A program made the position numbers and the translations under genes. From Ostrinia nubilalis (Eukaryota; Arthropoda; Insecta; Lepidoptera; Crambidae), in contig NC_087098.1 of the NCBI RefSeq assembly GCF_963855985.1, positions 13,536,501 through 13,600,500 of the forward strand: 64,000 bases of DNA. Direction: 5' to 3'. This document shows positions 40,941 through 51,964 of the stretch, in pieces. The notes beneath the pieces were generated by a model that searched no databases, was not told the origin of the DNA, and worked only from the letters and a program-made list of their open reading frames with translations. The first letter of the stretch is position 1. The number at the start of each line of letters is the position of its first letter.

Positions 40941-41895
40941 CCGATAGTAGTTACAAAGAGTAAAACGATATTTCAATAAGCTATTTAGTATTTTTCTTGT
41001 TATTAGGGAAAATTAAATCCATGGTTTAAATCCTTAATGTTAAGTAAGGTTTGCATTATTTCTACGACATGAATAAACAAAAAAAGAAGAAGAAGAAACC
41101 TTTCTAATAGCAATGAAACAGAATCGTTCCGGCCAATAAACAAAAAGAATCTAACACTAAGCCGAAGTGTAAGTGAAATGGGGCTTAAAAGTGTTACAAA
41201 TGAACGTTTGCCCGAGTTGCAGTGTTGCCACCTCAGATTTTTTTTACCCTAACGTTTGGCGAATTCACCGTGATTTATAATTATTGTTGTATCCATTTTT
41301 TAAATAATAACAAATTAATTTATTTAATTACAACTTAATTATCTTAACTAGTTTCCAACATTTTGGAATGCATTTATAGTAAGTCATAGAAATGTCATCT
41401 GCAGTATTTTTCGTCTTCAAATCGAACATTTCATTGGAAAAAAATTATATTTATTTTACCCTGAAAAACACCCTAAATAATTTTCTACCCTAAATAATAC
41501 CCTGAATGTGTAAAAATACTCTAAATTTAGGGTAAAATACCCTAACGTGGGGACTGCCGATTCGCCGACATCAGGGCTCGCTGAAACGAAATAACCCTCA
41601 ACAGGCTTTCAAAAAAGACAATCCAAGTTTGGCGCACAAAAGTTTTTTAATATTCTCACCGCTCAGTGTAATCCGGAACCTAAAATTTCCCATTCGTGAG
41701 AGGTCGCCAATGTAATTTTGCATGAAGGAAACGACAAAGTTATATCCAAGTTAGTGGGTCTATCTTTCAATCTGTAATGTGGGCGTTTGATGGGTTGGGG
41801 GACTGACATATTGGGCTTTTAACTTGGGACGCATTGATTCAAATAAACGAGAATTTGATATCAGAAATAGTTACTAAATCGATTCAAAAACAATT
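40941..41895. other. No recognisable gene; clustered ACCCT(A/G)AA words
   Basis: A patch at about 41250-41550 has repeated TACCCTAA/ACCCTGAA words on both sides of AT-rich sequence, perhaps an eroded inverted-repeat element starting GTTGCAGTGTTGCCACC at 41217. Not strong enough to delimit. Confidence 0.3.
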
Positions 41896-41952
41896 CATCA
41901 TGATCATCATCATCATTTCAGCCATAGGACGTCCACTGCTGAACATAGGCCT
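41896..41952 (-). mobile_element. RTE-type LINE 3' tip (left part, split by R1)
   Basis: The minus strand ends …CAGCAGTGGACGTCCTATGG followed by CTGAAATGATGATGATGATC. It is separated from its continuation at 43504-43602 by the R1-clade insertion. The last 16 bp (41937-41952) are the left target duplication. Confidence 0.8.
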
Positions 41953-42428
41953 ATTTTTTTTTATTTTTTTTATTTTAGGTGGTAAAAATGCATTGAGTTG
42001 CATACCCGCCGCTGTGGTAAGGCGACGGGTTATGTGGGGCTCTCCCCTCCAGAAGGGAGGGGCCTACCCACTAAAAATCCACCAATCTCCGTCTTATTGA
42101 GCAGAGGCAGGAGCCGGTGTAGCTGAGCCTTATCCCGACCTATCCAACCAATGCTCATGTAGTCCGCTTAAGTGTGCAGACTCCGTCTTTACCACATCCT
42201 TCTTTTAACAGTGGCGGCTTGCTGATCCGCCACCGACCACTCGGAGATAAATTTACACGCTTATGTACATTAACTTACTACTAATTGTATACAAGAATGT
42301 ACATTTGTGCAAAAATCTATCTACATATTTACTAAAACAGTTGAGACCAGCGGAAAGGTGTAAATGGCCTATCCACTGGTAGTACTGGTACTCTGTAGAA
42401 TCTTAACTATATGACTAGCGTTGACTAG

Positions 42429-42490
42429 TGTCAGAGACGGTTAGCAAAAGCACGCCGTCTCCGACCAGCTCTTCGGCGGCGGATGGGATC
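42429..42490 (-). pseudogene. R1-clade ORF2, extreme C-terminus
   Basis: Reads DPIRRRRAGRRRRAFANRL and a stop on the minus strand. A basic Arg-rich end of this kind closes R1-clade ORF2 proteins. It is the missing continuation of the plus-strand frame at 42483-43503, placed in the opposite orientation by the inversion. Confidence 0.7.
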
Positions 42491-43503
42491 TGAGAGAGGA
42501 TCGGACGCGGCCATCGTAGCGACAGCTGGAGTTGCGCATGTTGTCAGTCGCATTCAGCGTCTTGGGCTTAGGGTGGCCTTAGAGAAGTCGGAAGCCATTT
42601 GCTTCCATGGACCACGGAGGAGACCTCCAGTGGGGTCGGAGATCGTTGTGGGAGGCGTCTCCATCGCTGTCGAGGGTACCATGAAGTACCTCGGATTGGT
42701 TCTTGACAGCCGGTGGAACTTTAAGGCCCACTTCAAAGCTCTTGCACCCAAACTAGTGAGGGCGTCTGGAGCCTTGAGCAGGTTGATGCCTAATCTGAGT
42801 GGTCCGCGAGCGGGGTGTCGGCGCCTGTTTGCAGGTGTTGTTAGATCAATGGCCCTGTACGGCGCCCCCATTTGGGTTGATGCCTTAGGACGCGAAAACA
42901 CGTCGGCGCTGACGAGGCCACAGCGGACAGTTGCGCAGAGGATTGCACGGGCTTACCGCACAACCTCAAGAGAGGCAGTATGTGCACTCGCGGGCCCTCC
43001 CCCGTGGGAGCTCGAAGCCAGGGTGCAGTCGGAAGTTTACCACCGTACCGCTGCCGCCAGACGCAGTGGAAACCCTCCGGCACCTCGTGAAATCGAGTAC
43101 TGGCGAGAGGAGGCCCGTAACTTGATATTGGAGGAGTGGGCAGAGTGGCTAGAGGAGCCCAGTGCTGGGCACCGAACAGTCGCCGCCCTGCAGCCTTGCC
43201 TGCGACAATGGGTGGAGAGGAGCAGTGGTTCGCTCACATACCGCATGGTGCAGGTATTGACCGGACATGGCTGCTTCGGTAAATACCTGCACGACATCGG
43301 TCGTGAGACAGCTGCTGCTTGTCACCACTGTGACTGCACCGAAGACACGGCGCAACACACTCTGGAAGAGTGCCAGGCTTGGACAGCGCACAGAACAACA
43401 CTGTGCGCCACTATCGGATTTGACCTAACGCTGCCGGCTGTGGTTAGGGCCATGGTCAGTAGTGAAGCAGGCTGGGACGCATTTAAAAACTTCTGTGAAG
43501 AAG
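42483..43503 (+). pseudogene. R1-clade ORF2, RT end to zinc-knuckle region (inverted part)
   Basis: About 340 codons without a stop. SRIQRLGLRVALEKSEAICF is the end of the RT palm, KYLGLVLDSRWNFKAHF the thumb motif, and about residues 265-305 carry the CHHCDC…HTLEEC Cys/His knuckle typical of R1-clade ORF2 C-termini. The ATG at 42483 is incidental; the endonuclease, YADD and most of the RT are absent. From 43504 the frame runs into target RTE sequence and stops at 43539-43541, so LNIGLPQCFSR is not part of R1. No product would be functional. Confidence 0.85.
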
Positions 43504-43602
43504 TGCTGAACATAGGCCTCCCCCAATGCTTCTCACGTTGATCAATTGGTAGCAGCCTGCGTCCAGCGCTTCCCTGCTACCTTTACGATGTCGTCGGTCA
43601 AA
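43504..43602 (-). mobile_element. RTE-type LINE 3' end (right part, split by R1)
   Basis: Continuation of 41896-41952: GGCCTCCCCCAATGCTTCTC, TTGGTAGCAGCCTGCGTCCA, GCGCTTCCCTGCTACCTTTA, CGATGTCGTCGGTC. It matches 44649-44907 base for base over most of its length. Truncated at 43602. Confidence 0.8.
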
Positions 43603-43792
43603 AACAATTACTGGTTAGCATTTGGTAATATCAGGCCTGTTCATCTCCACGAGTTTACATCGAAAACAAAACACGCACGATGGCCCACCTACAGGATATT
43701 ATTCGACAAGGCCTCACATACGAGCGAACATTGACTCACGCACGCGTATTCTTGTGTATGATGGAAGAAAATAAAGAAAATGGTGTACTAAA

Positions 43793-43872
43793 TACTGTGC
43801 AGTATTTAACTGCCTCAATAATAATAAAAACACAGAATGTACTTTTTTAAGTTGCCTCAAGCCACTGAGAGG
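43793..43872 (+). pseudogene. THAP-like domain exon remnant, frameshifted
   Basis: Reads YCAVFNCLNNNKNTECTF, then after a one-base frame change KLPQATER, directly followed by a GTAAAT splice-donor-like word. The pattern C-X4-C … F-x-K/R-L/F-P is the start of a THAP finger, and the donor position relative to the motif is like exon A of the THAP gene at 7888-7958. No second exon (Trp, CxxH, AVPTIF) was found downstream. It could be a host THAP gene relic or a P-element relic. Confidence 0.45.
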
Positions 43873-44636
43873 TAAATAAGTAGTTAATATTATTCATGAT
43901 AATTCATGCTAAATCATGTATTTCCTCCGCCATTTTCCGCAGTTTGGCACCTCACGTCACATCATTTTACCGAAGTCAGCCCTATAGCTTCGGCGCAGTG
44001 CCGATCACTGACGTTTGTCAACAAAATGGTGCTTGACTCTTGAGACAGGCTAAATTACACCATATTGTTAATGACATTGAGCATACATTTTTTTAAATAC
44101 CTTCGCGAAGTAAAACTTCTGTACGTAGTAGGTACTTATTATTATTCTGTGGTAATATTAAGTAACTATTAAATCGACTCAAAAAATTCATTGTTTTATT
44201 TTGCACTTATTTTTCAATTCGTTATGTTACTAACAAAACCATTTTTGATATTGATAAAATCTTACACGGACAAGAACAATATTAGTGGTCAGTGGAAAAT
44301 TACAATGAAAAACATGTCTAAATGAGGTTTTATTAAAAGCCGTCTTTTCTTTTGCAAATAATAATACTGTAGAAATACTTTTTAGTATCTAACGAACTTT
44401 AAAGCTACTATGACTTACATTGTTCGCTTGAAAATACGAAGTAACTTGACGTGGCCTGATTGATGAATTAAATTTCCTTAAGGTGCTTTTACACCGGAAA
44501 TTACCAACTAAGTTTCATTTGGTTTTTCTATGAAACACACGAAAATTAAGCTTTTCTTTAATTATGCCAATGAAAGTAACCTAGACATCCTGTAGGAGCC
44601 GCTAACGGATTAAGTATCTCTCTTTTCGTGAAAACA
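43873..44636. other. No recognisable gene
   Basis: AT-rich. A small inverted word pair CCGAAG…CTTCGG lies at 43979-44003. Nothing else is supported. Confidence 0.35.
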
Positions 44637-44919
44637 AGAAATTGCTATCATCATCATCATCATCATTTCAGCCATAGGACGTCCACTGCTGAACATAGGC
44701 CTCCCCCAATGCTTTCCATGTTAATCGATTGGCAGCGGCCTGCGTCCAGCGCTTCCCTGCTACCTTTACGATGTCGTCGGTCCACCTTGTAGGTGGACGT
44801 CCCACGCTGCGTTTTCCGGTACACGGCTTCCATTTCAGAACCTTGCTGCCCCATCGGCCGTCAGTTCTGTGTATATGCCCTGCCCATTGCCACTTCAGCT
44901 TGCTAATAGAAATTGCTAT
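44637..44919 (-). mobile_element. RTE-type LINE 3' end, 259 bp, with perfect 12-bp TSD
   Basis: Insert 44649-44907 is flanked by AGAAATTGCTAT at 44637-44648 and 44908-44919. The minus strand starts TAGCAAGCTGAAGTGGCAAT (SKLKWQW…), runs through the C-terminal coding part with minor frame damage, and ends in (ATG)n. It is a textbook short RTE insertion and the reference for the other minus-strand copies in the window. Confidence 0.9.
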
Positions 44920-45077
44920 ACAATCTTAATAAATTCCCAAAAAAAATCGAACATTACTTACTATTACATAAGTGACTGAGTTTCTTGCGCTGCTTCTTCT
45001 CAGCACTGGTCCATTTATTGTCACGAAGCAGTGGTAGGGTTAATACTCGGACGTGTTAAAGTGTTTTTTAAAAGACT
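44920..45077. other. No recognisable feature
   Basis: Short unassigned spacer. Confidence 0.3.
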
Positions 45078-45198
45078 AATGCCTGTTTTCACCATCAATC
45101 CCTAATTTTAAGTGACTCCTATGGTAAACACATAACAGGAATTTTGTTTTAATAGGGGTCACTTAAAAATTAGGAATTAATGGTGAAAATGGGCATAA
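45078..45198. mobile_element. ~121-bp MITE with ~40-bp TIRs
   Basis: Left TAATGCCTGTTTTCACCATC and right complement of CTTATGCCCATTTTCACCAT; pairing continues through AAT(C/T)CCTAATTTT…AAGTGAC. Nearly the whole element can fold back. Non-coding. Confidence 0.75.
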
Positions 45199-45704
45199 GA
45201 CTTACTTACTCCTACATAAATAAATTTGAGTTTTTATTTTATTGAAGAGCACATAAGAAGCACCAAAATAATGACTACAACAGAATAACTTAATATTTCA
45301 AGAGATATGTAAAAGCACCTTTACAGTAGACCGATAGTGTCATAATTCATCATACTAAATAGATTATGATAAGTTCATGAATATGTAAAATGCTTAGTAG
45401 TTAGGTGTTGTTGTTTACCTACTTTGTGTGGCGTGTGACGAATAGTTTCTCAGTATAATATATTAGAAGTAAATAATTTATTTACAGTCCGCACAAATAG
45501 ACAGTAAAAAAATTCTTGTTATAAAAAATAGCTTAAAATCTGAGTCAACTGTCTCAGTGATTTAACATTTTTAATCATTATACTTATTTGTGAGGTAATC
45601 AATTTGAAACTGTAATAAAAATCAGAATTTTTAAATTGTTGAAAATACTGATTTCATTGAAGTCATGCAAATCTGTAGTGTCGTTGTTAGGTATTCAGTT
45701 TAGA
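45199..45704. other. No recognisable feature
   Basis: AT-rich; no supported structure. Confidence 0.3.
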
Positions 45705-45770
45705 ATCTATTGTTCGTTCGCTCGTTCGTTTCACTGCTGGACAAAGGCATCCCCCTAGGTTTTCCATAAC
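45705..45770 (-). mobile_element. RTE-type LINE 3' tip with (AACG)n tail
   Basis: Plus strand GTTCGTTCGCTCGTTCGTTT followed by CACTGCTGGACAAAGGCATC is the complement of the RTE end GCCTTTGTCCAGCAGTG plus an (ACGA)n tail. The tail resembles that of the plus-strand copy at 53948. Only the last ~50 bp are present. Confidence 0.6.
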
Positions 45771-48209
45771 TATTGAACTATATTATAATCATTTTGTGGT
45801 AGGTCTACATGCTGTTGACTCTACAGGCCAAAATAAGCAAAGTAGTCCGTAGAGTCTTTGTACTCGTATGTACATAAAACGTCACTTCAAGCTAAACACT
45901 ATGACATCTTATGTCCTTGCAATAAGTACTGTTTTGCTACAAAAATGTATACTCATATGTGCTTCTATTAAACTTACAAACCAAACACAAAAGTAACCTA
46001 CCTCCACGTAACGTTTAACGACACACATGATAAATTATGTGACATGGTAACATTGTTCATCATTGTTCTCTCTCTCCTGTTGGCCGGGTGACAGAGACAA
46101 ATGTATGGTGTTGCCACAATAGTCTATTCACTATAGTATGTGCTCGTGAATGCATTTTGAGAGTAGGTATGTTATATGTATTTAGTAAATGTTTTAGTTT
46201 AGAGTATTAATTTTACATTAGTAAGCTTTCAATGGAAGTTAATGTTTGATGAGTTACGCTGTTTTGTTGCATCATTTGTTTGATATAATAATACTCTGTG
46301 TAAATATTAATATAGTGTCTATTTGATTAAAATTAAAACATAATATCTTCTATAAACTATGTATTATACCTACATACTAAGGTCTGATGTATTTTTGTAC
46401 CACATTATCAAGTTTTTTTTCATTGTTCAATACTTTGGTGGCATTTCAGCTGGGAACATCTTTGTCTAATAGAAAGAAACCAATAATATTAAATAATAGA
46501 ATATTGGTTTTTTGGAATTACAGGTAAACTCACTATGTAAAATCGACAATATTGAAACTTTATTTCTATAGCAAAGATGCAAATAAATAATTACATAAGG
46601 TGAATTAGCCTGATGTTTGTAGGTACCGTCAGTACATGAAACATACGCACCACTGCTAAATAATAACACATTAAAAGCCATATAAATGGTATGTATAAAC
46701 ATTATCAGTCAACCCTAACTCAAGACGCAGTCAAAGCATCAAAAGAGCGCGACCGTAATGTGAGTCCTCATTCATATTGTACGAAAGGAACAAACAGATC
46801 GGGCCCTTCGTGGGCCTTACGAAGGACCCTAATTGGGCCCATTGAAGGGCCGTCGTGACCGCAGGGCGGGCGGAATTTTTATCGGTTGATTATACTCGAG
46901 TTCGTGCTTAAAGGGCAAGAAAAACGTATGGAGCCTTCACGCTGATCTGTGTGCGATTTATTTATTGAAGAGTAAATGATGTATGTTAATTAAAGGTCAG
47001 AAATTGAGGGATTTTTATTTACTTCTTTTTAACAAAGGCGAACTTAATGCCATATGGCATTCTTCTCCAATAAACTTTGGGCGAAGGTGAAGTTAGACCT
47101 AACCACCAGACCCGTGAATAATTTCCTAATTAAATTAGAGTAATTATTAATTCTAAATACTTTTATACATTGGTCCTTTACCCGTCGCTTTTCAGAAGCA
47201 TTTCTGTGGAAAATATAAGGTTGCATCGACCTTTTTATTATACTTTCAGCTCGCTAGCCAAAGTAAACTTTGCTTGTAATTGGAGTCCAATTTTGTTATT
47301 CAATAAAACATATATAAATTTCTCGAAGTTTATTTCAGAAATCAAAATAAAAGTTAAAAAGGCATCGGGCGATCAATCTTAGCTGAAATAATTTAATTTA
47401 TGACGTGGAAAATTACTCTTCAAAATGTGGACTCAAGTGGGTTTATTTGCTAAAATTCACCATGCTGTTATTCGCTACGATAAAATATAGGAGAGTTTTC
47501 ATCCTAATTTTTTAAAGGGAGATACGCGCTACTTTATATCAAATTATTTTTGGAAACACACGCGGGCGCAAACTGTATAGTAAATTAAGTTTACAATTTA
47601 CTAAAAATATACATATTTCGTTATAGTTATTTTAAGGTAAAGGGTTTATATAGTGCTTACAAATTACCTAATCAATACCGCCTTTGTATTCTTCTTAATA
47701 ATAGGTGTTCCACATCATATCAATGATTGCATACCATAAAGAAGTATGTAGGTAAATAGGTAAAGAGACAAGTTATTTACTCGTGTTTTAACCGGGGGCT
47801 TACTATTTCTTTACCAATACCACAGAGTAAACTAGCAGTCCCCAAGTCCTCCGTAGGTCCCTAATTGGTCCCATTGAAAGACCAACGTGACGTGAGGAGG
47901 GTGAGCGGAATTTTTATCTGCTGATTATACGATATCTCGGTATCATTTTGAGACTCGGTTTCCATTTCAAATAAAATTTGCGAGGGGATACCAGAAAATA
48001 TTACTTTAAAATATTGTGAAGAAATAAAGATACCACGACTTGGAAAGTAACTTACAGTGAAGGTTACCATCATGTTATAGTTGTTATACTCGTACAGATG
48101 ATTTTGCAACAGAACAAAGAATGTTGTTGGTGACTGCACATCAGTGCTCAAATAGAAAATGCGCTGTACAATTTTCATTCTTGTTATTTATCGTTTGATT
48201 TTTATAAAC
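45771..48209. other. AT-rich stretch with one internal repeat pair
   Basis: No gene is supported. A segment at 46834-46893 (CCTAATTGGGCCCATTGAAG … GGCGGAATTTTTATCGGTTG) recurs with changes at 47858-47925 (CCTAATTGGTCCCATTGAAA … AGCGGAATTTTTATCTGCTG), same orientation. The parent element is unknown. Confidence 0.45.
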
Positions 48210-48322
48210 TGTATTGCACCATCTTACTTTAACTTCAACAAACGTCAGAAATCTACCAAACTCCGTACAAAAAACACTGCGTTAAAGTTACGGTCAAAGT
48301 AAGATGGTGCGCAACTCAGCCT
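48210..48322. mobile_element. 'GGCTGAGTTGCACCA' MITE, copy 5
   Basis: Left TATTGCACCATCTTACTTTA (outer bases lost), right complement of GGCTGAGTTGCGCACCATCT; internal AAACGTCAGAAATCTACCAA. Non-coding. Confidence 0.7.
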
Positions 48323-48884
48323 AAATCTTGTTGCACACTCATAAAGCGTCTTTGTGAACTATAGAATGTCAGAGTTGTGTATTTATACTATAAAATAGAA
48401 AACAGAAAAATATGAATTGCAAACCGTATAAAAAAACTTGCTTATTCACTCTTTATGCAACATTTTGTCTTAGATAATTCAAAAACAATATTTACTATCA
48501 TCTCCTGTGTTTATGCATGTCTCTAATATTCAGTAGTTGCACAAAGAGATACATTTATAGAGCAATGCATAATATGCATTGTATGCATTAGGTAATACAA
48601 TTCGATATTGTCCTGCTTTTATAGTTGTGCCGTATGCACATAGCAATAGAGGTTAAAATACCATTCTCATGCGACCGACTGTTCTGTTCAAATTCCATGC
48701 ACGACTATTGGAGCCGGCGTTATAGTAAAAAGAGGTGAGTAAGTTAATATCATCGTTTGTAGATAGTAAGTATTTTGTGAACGTGTTTCTACGCTTTTAA
48801 ATAATTCAATGAGATAAGTGTAAGTTTTTGCCAAGATACACCTGAAAATACGTATTCGATTCGGAAAACGCCTATTAAATTTAC
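48323..48884. other. No recognisable feature
   Basis: AT-rich; no supported gene or element. Confidence 0.3.
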
Positions 48885-49022
48885 ATCAACATTATTTTAG
48901 CTACAGGACTCCCATTTTGAACATAAGCCTCCTCCAATGTTTTCCAGATGGGTCGGTGAGAAGCACACCTCACCTATCGCCTACCTTTATAAGGTCATCT
49001 GTCCACCAGCTTGTGAGTGGAC
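48885..49022 (-). mobile_element. RTE-type LINE 3' end, diverged
   Basis: TTTTAGCTACAGGACTCCCA, GAACATAAGCCTCCTCCAAT and CTTTATAAGGTCATCTGTCC follow the same word order as the 44649 copy with many changes. An old minus-strand remnant. Confidence 0.6.
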
Positions 49023-49446
49023 TAAAAAGTATTGTTTTACTTCGTAGTGTTTCTATAAGCTGTTTTAATGACTTTTCCTACTGCGTTATTCACTATTATA
49101 GTAGTCGAAAATTTCCCTGACTTACCTCTTTGGACTATGCCGCCGTCGACTTAGCGTATGTTTTGAGCAAATATTTTAGCTTTGACAATCTTCTTACCGT
49201 GTTTAAGTTTCAGAGCGCGCCGTTCGTTGCTCTTAGCAAAGACAACTTTTATATTGATACGGAGTTTGTTCGTGCGTTCCGACAACTATGAGTTATTGCA
49301 ATACTATGAATGTTAAAGGAATGATTTTTGAGTGGTTCTTTTAGTGTGGAGTTTGCATTTTAGAATTAGATTTGTCTTTTGCGAATTGGTAATGATAACC
49401 AGATATTGATACCAATAGCCTTCCCCAACCAGTCAATGGAGGGAAG
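49023..49446. other. No recognisable feature
   Basis: Unassigned sequence. Confidence 0.3.
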
Positions 49447-49745
49447 TCGAACCTTAATTTCGAACTCCTTCTATGTTCTTCTGATTAATTTCGTTGCGGG
49501 TCCAATGACAGTTTAACTTACCCCCGGGACAAACTTGACCTTTATTGGTTGGGTTTTTGTGGCGGTCAAGTAGATCCTGTCTACACAGGAGTTGCAGTGG
49601 TGGGAACGAGAGGTGGGAATAGGCCCGTTTCCCCAACCAGTCTGGCCAGCGTGGGGAGTGTAGGCTAAATCCCTATTTTGCCTCCAGTAAATTTAGAGGG
49701 TCGTGCTCCTGCAGTGGAGACTGAATGACCTGATGATGATGATTC
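49447..49745 (+). mobile_element. Second LINE-tail family, longest copy, with (GAT)n tail
   Basis: TTGCGGGTCCAATGACAGTT, CCCCCGGGACAAACTTGACC, TCCTGTCTACACAGGAGTTG and, near the end, GCTCCTGCAGTGGAGACTGA followed by CCTGATGATGATGAT. About 165 bp are shared in inverse orientation with 59213-59385, and the 3' tip with 12241-12287. The (GAT)n tail and position suggest an RTE-like LINE. No coding part was recognised. Confidence 0.6.
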
Positions 49746-49815
49746 CAATAGTTCAACTATCAAAACCGATATATTGGCTTAAATCAGGGCCTAGACTGAA
49801 TTATAATCTGGATGG

Positions 49816-49983
49816 ATTATGTCTGGATTTTTGTTGCTCTTTCACGCAAAAACTACTGAACGGATTTTGTGAAACTTTACAGTATCGTTGTTTGTAACCC
49901 AGAATAACATAATATAGGCTATAATTTATGACGATCTGTGACAAACTAAATTTCACGCGGGTGAAGCCGCGGGCAAAAGCTAG
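49816..49983 (+). mobile_element. Helitron, 5'-eroded copy of the 38907 subfamily
   Basis: GCTCTTTCACGCAAAAACTA, CTGAACGGATTTTGTGAAAC, and the identical 3' end CACGCGGGTGAAGCCGCGGG then CAAAAGCTAG|T. The 5' TACTAATATTATAAA start is not preserved. Confidence 0.8.
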
Positions 49984-50287
49984 TTAAACCAATAAATTAT
50001 ATGTAGAAGTTGTATTCTTTCATAAATTCGGGTATAAAGACTCATGCATGAAGTATCATGGAATCATGATCATTAAGTCTATCTAGTGACCATTATAAAC
50101 ATCGTAACAAGACAGTTTTAGCAAAACTGCTTATATTCGCCTGTATTTAGCTACAGAATGAATAAAAAAAGCCAATCGTTAAAGTAAACTGCCACTAAAG
50201 TCTTTTGTTTTTAGCTCAAAATACTGAAAAACTACTGAAAAACATGCTCTAAAAAGTATAAAGACATATTTGTTTTATTATGTAATG
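49984..50287. other. No recognisable feature
   Basis: AT-rich; nothing supported. Confidence 0.3.
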
Positions 50288-51565
50288 TACTAGGGCACTA
50301 TTTAAGTTGTGAGCCTCGACAACATAACGTGTTGCTAGACGACATCTGATACTTTTAATGAAAAGTTTGACATTTTTGACTACAACCTTATTCAAAACTT
50401 TTTATCATTTAAGCACGTTTTGTATTATTAACATTGAATTGAAAATTATCTTGACTACAAAAACATGGAATTGACTTGCGGAAATTTTCGCGCGAAGATT
50501 TATTATGACTTTCGACGTGGTTAATCAATACAAAAATGAAGCGGTCAGCTATATTTCACTTTTGGTGATAAAGATCTGTCCTTTACTATTGTAAAACGCT
50601 AGTTTAAGAAGTATAATATTGTATGTCATTGGCTCACCAGTGAACTTTGCGAAAGTCGTCCAAAATGACTAATAGTGGCGGAAAACATTGATGTTGTCAG
50701 AAAAATGGAAGAGAAACCTCGTCATGTAATATATCGTAGGATTGAGATAATCCTAGGCATTAATTCCACTAGCAGTAATAAAATATTGTATGACCATATT
50801 ATGGTTAATACGTTTTTTTCTCGCTGGATGTCACAAAATTTTTCAAACGCTCAATAGGACGCTTGTGTCGTTTAGTCCTTGGAAATGTTTGATAAATACG
50901 TTTAAAAAGCTTTAAAAGCCGTTTTTAAAATTGTGACAGTTGACGAATTAAGGATCTATGCATAATGATCCTGAAAATAAACAGCTATCGACTATGGAGG
51001 TGTTTTAAGATGAACCAATTCCAACGAAAGTCCCATGCGCTCGGAACACTTTGAAACTTACGGTCGCCTATTTTTCCGAAATATCCGATTATATGACAGA
51101 AACGTCACTAGAGAAATTTAGAATGGTTAATTCTTAATAGTAAACAGCCACTTTTTTTCCAAAAGTCTTCAGTTTAATAAGGGAAACTGGCCAGCATAGT
51201 CGAATCGCCATTCGTGACGAAAATCAAACAACTGACTATTTGAACACTCAAAATATGAAATAAACAGGTCCAACGCTACAAAATTCTTGCTTGGAATCTA
51301 AACACTTCTTTTGGTACCCATTATATTAAAATTAAATGCGTGAACAGCGATTTATGTAGCCAGAAGCAACTATCGGTGCGGTCAAAAACCATGCTTTGGA
51401 CGTGCCTCAAGCTGAGTGGAAAAAATGCTATGAAAAGTGTTTCGGACATATTGAAAACTGCATAAATCATGAAAGACAATACCAATAAACGCATTCAATA
51501 CCATTTTAATAATATACTACTTTGTTTTCATAGTTAGGCTCACAACTTAAATAGTGTCCCACGTA
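50288..51565 (+). mobile_element. Decayed mariner element (50290-51563)
   Basis: About 1,274 bp with TIRs of 25-29 bp: CTAGGGCACTATTTAAGTTG and the complement of CGTGGGACACTATTTAAGTT, followed by GTGAGCCT on both. TA flanks both ends. Length, TIR size, TA target and transposase relics define Tc1/mariner, mariner branch. Confidence 0.85.
50611..51488 (+). pseudogene. mariner transposase pseudogene
   Basis: Recognisable pieces in order: WLTSELCESRPK and ENIDVVRKMEEKPRHVIYRR (HTH region, open frame 50675-50857), VTVDEL (around the first catalytic Asp, TGDE-like), DEPIPTK, and the C-terminal DVPQAEWKKCYEK…. Several stops and frame changes interrupt it, and the second and third Asp motifs are not recognisable. 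Dead copy. Confidence 0.75.
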
Positions 51566-51964
51566 TTAAGTACATATTCATACTGGTATTCAGAAGATTA
51601 TCAGCAAATGATCAAAAAATTTCCAAGAATTCTCATTTGCCTAACTGTGATAAGTAGTTTAGAAGTTATAATGAAATAATCCAGGAGTGGGCACGTGTAA
51701 TACCTACAATCTCTTATCATCCTCACCAACTTAAAAATGTTTTATAGCATTGCAATAACTTACCATAATTTTAAACGTGTCAAAGTCATTATACAGTGTC
51801 TTAGGGATAGGGTCGCCATAATAAGATTATGTCAATTTTATCGACAAAAATGCCCCTAAAAACGTGCCCGTCAAAACTGATTTTTTTTACAAAAACTAAA
51901 ATTTATTAATTTCTTTTTAAGTTTTTTGGTTATTATTTTTAATTTTTGTGTTTTTTTTAATGAC

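Larger units (their letters stand above)
41937..43519 (-). mobile_element. R1-clade LINE with twin-priming inversion and 16-bp TSD
   Basis: The 16-bp repeat TGCTGAACATAGGCCT occurs at 41937-41952 and 43504-43519, bounding a 1,551-bp insert. The left part (41953-about 42490) is the 3' terminus in minus orientation: A-tail (T-run 41954-41979), 3' UTR, and the extreme ORF2 C-terminus (PIRRRRAGRRRRAFANRL then stop at 42429-42431). The right part (about 42484-43503) is ORF2 upstream coding sequence in plus orientation. The two parts would be continuous in an intact R1 (…FCEEV then …PIRRRR), so the 5' portion is inverted, as expected from twin priming. 5' truncated after the RT catalytic core. Confidence 0.85.

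Noticed and set aside
41217..41580. Inverted-repeat element with ACCCTAA words
   Set aside because: The words are repetitive but do not form consistent paired termini.
42554..43513. Several 60-115-codon frames overlapping the R1 segment on both strands
   Set aside because: They are shadows of the GC-rich R1 ORF2 segment; only the 42483-43503 frame carries RT and Cys/His motifs.
43504..43541. C-terminal residues LNIGLPQCFSR as part of the R1 protein
   Set aside because: They are encoded by the target-site duplication and RTE sequence beyond the insertion boundary.
47861..48178. A 105-codon minus-strand frame
   Set aside because: No start context, domain or composition supporting a gene; AT-rich DNA produces such frames by chance.
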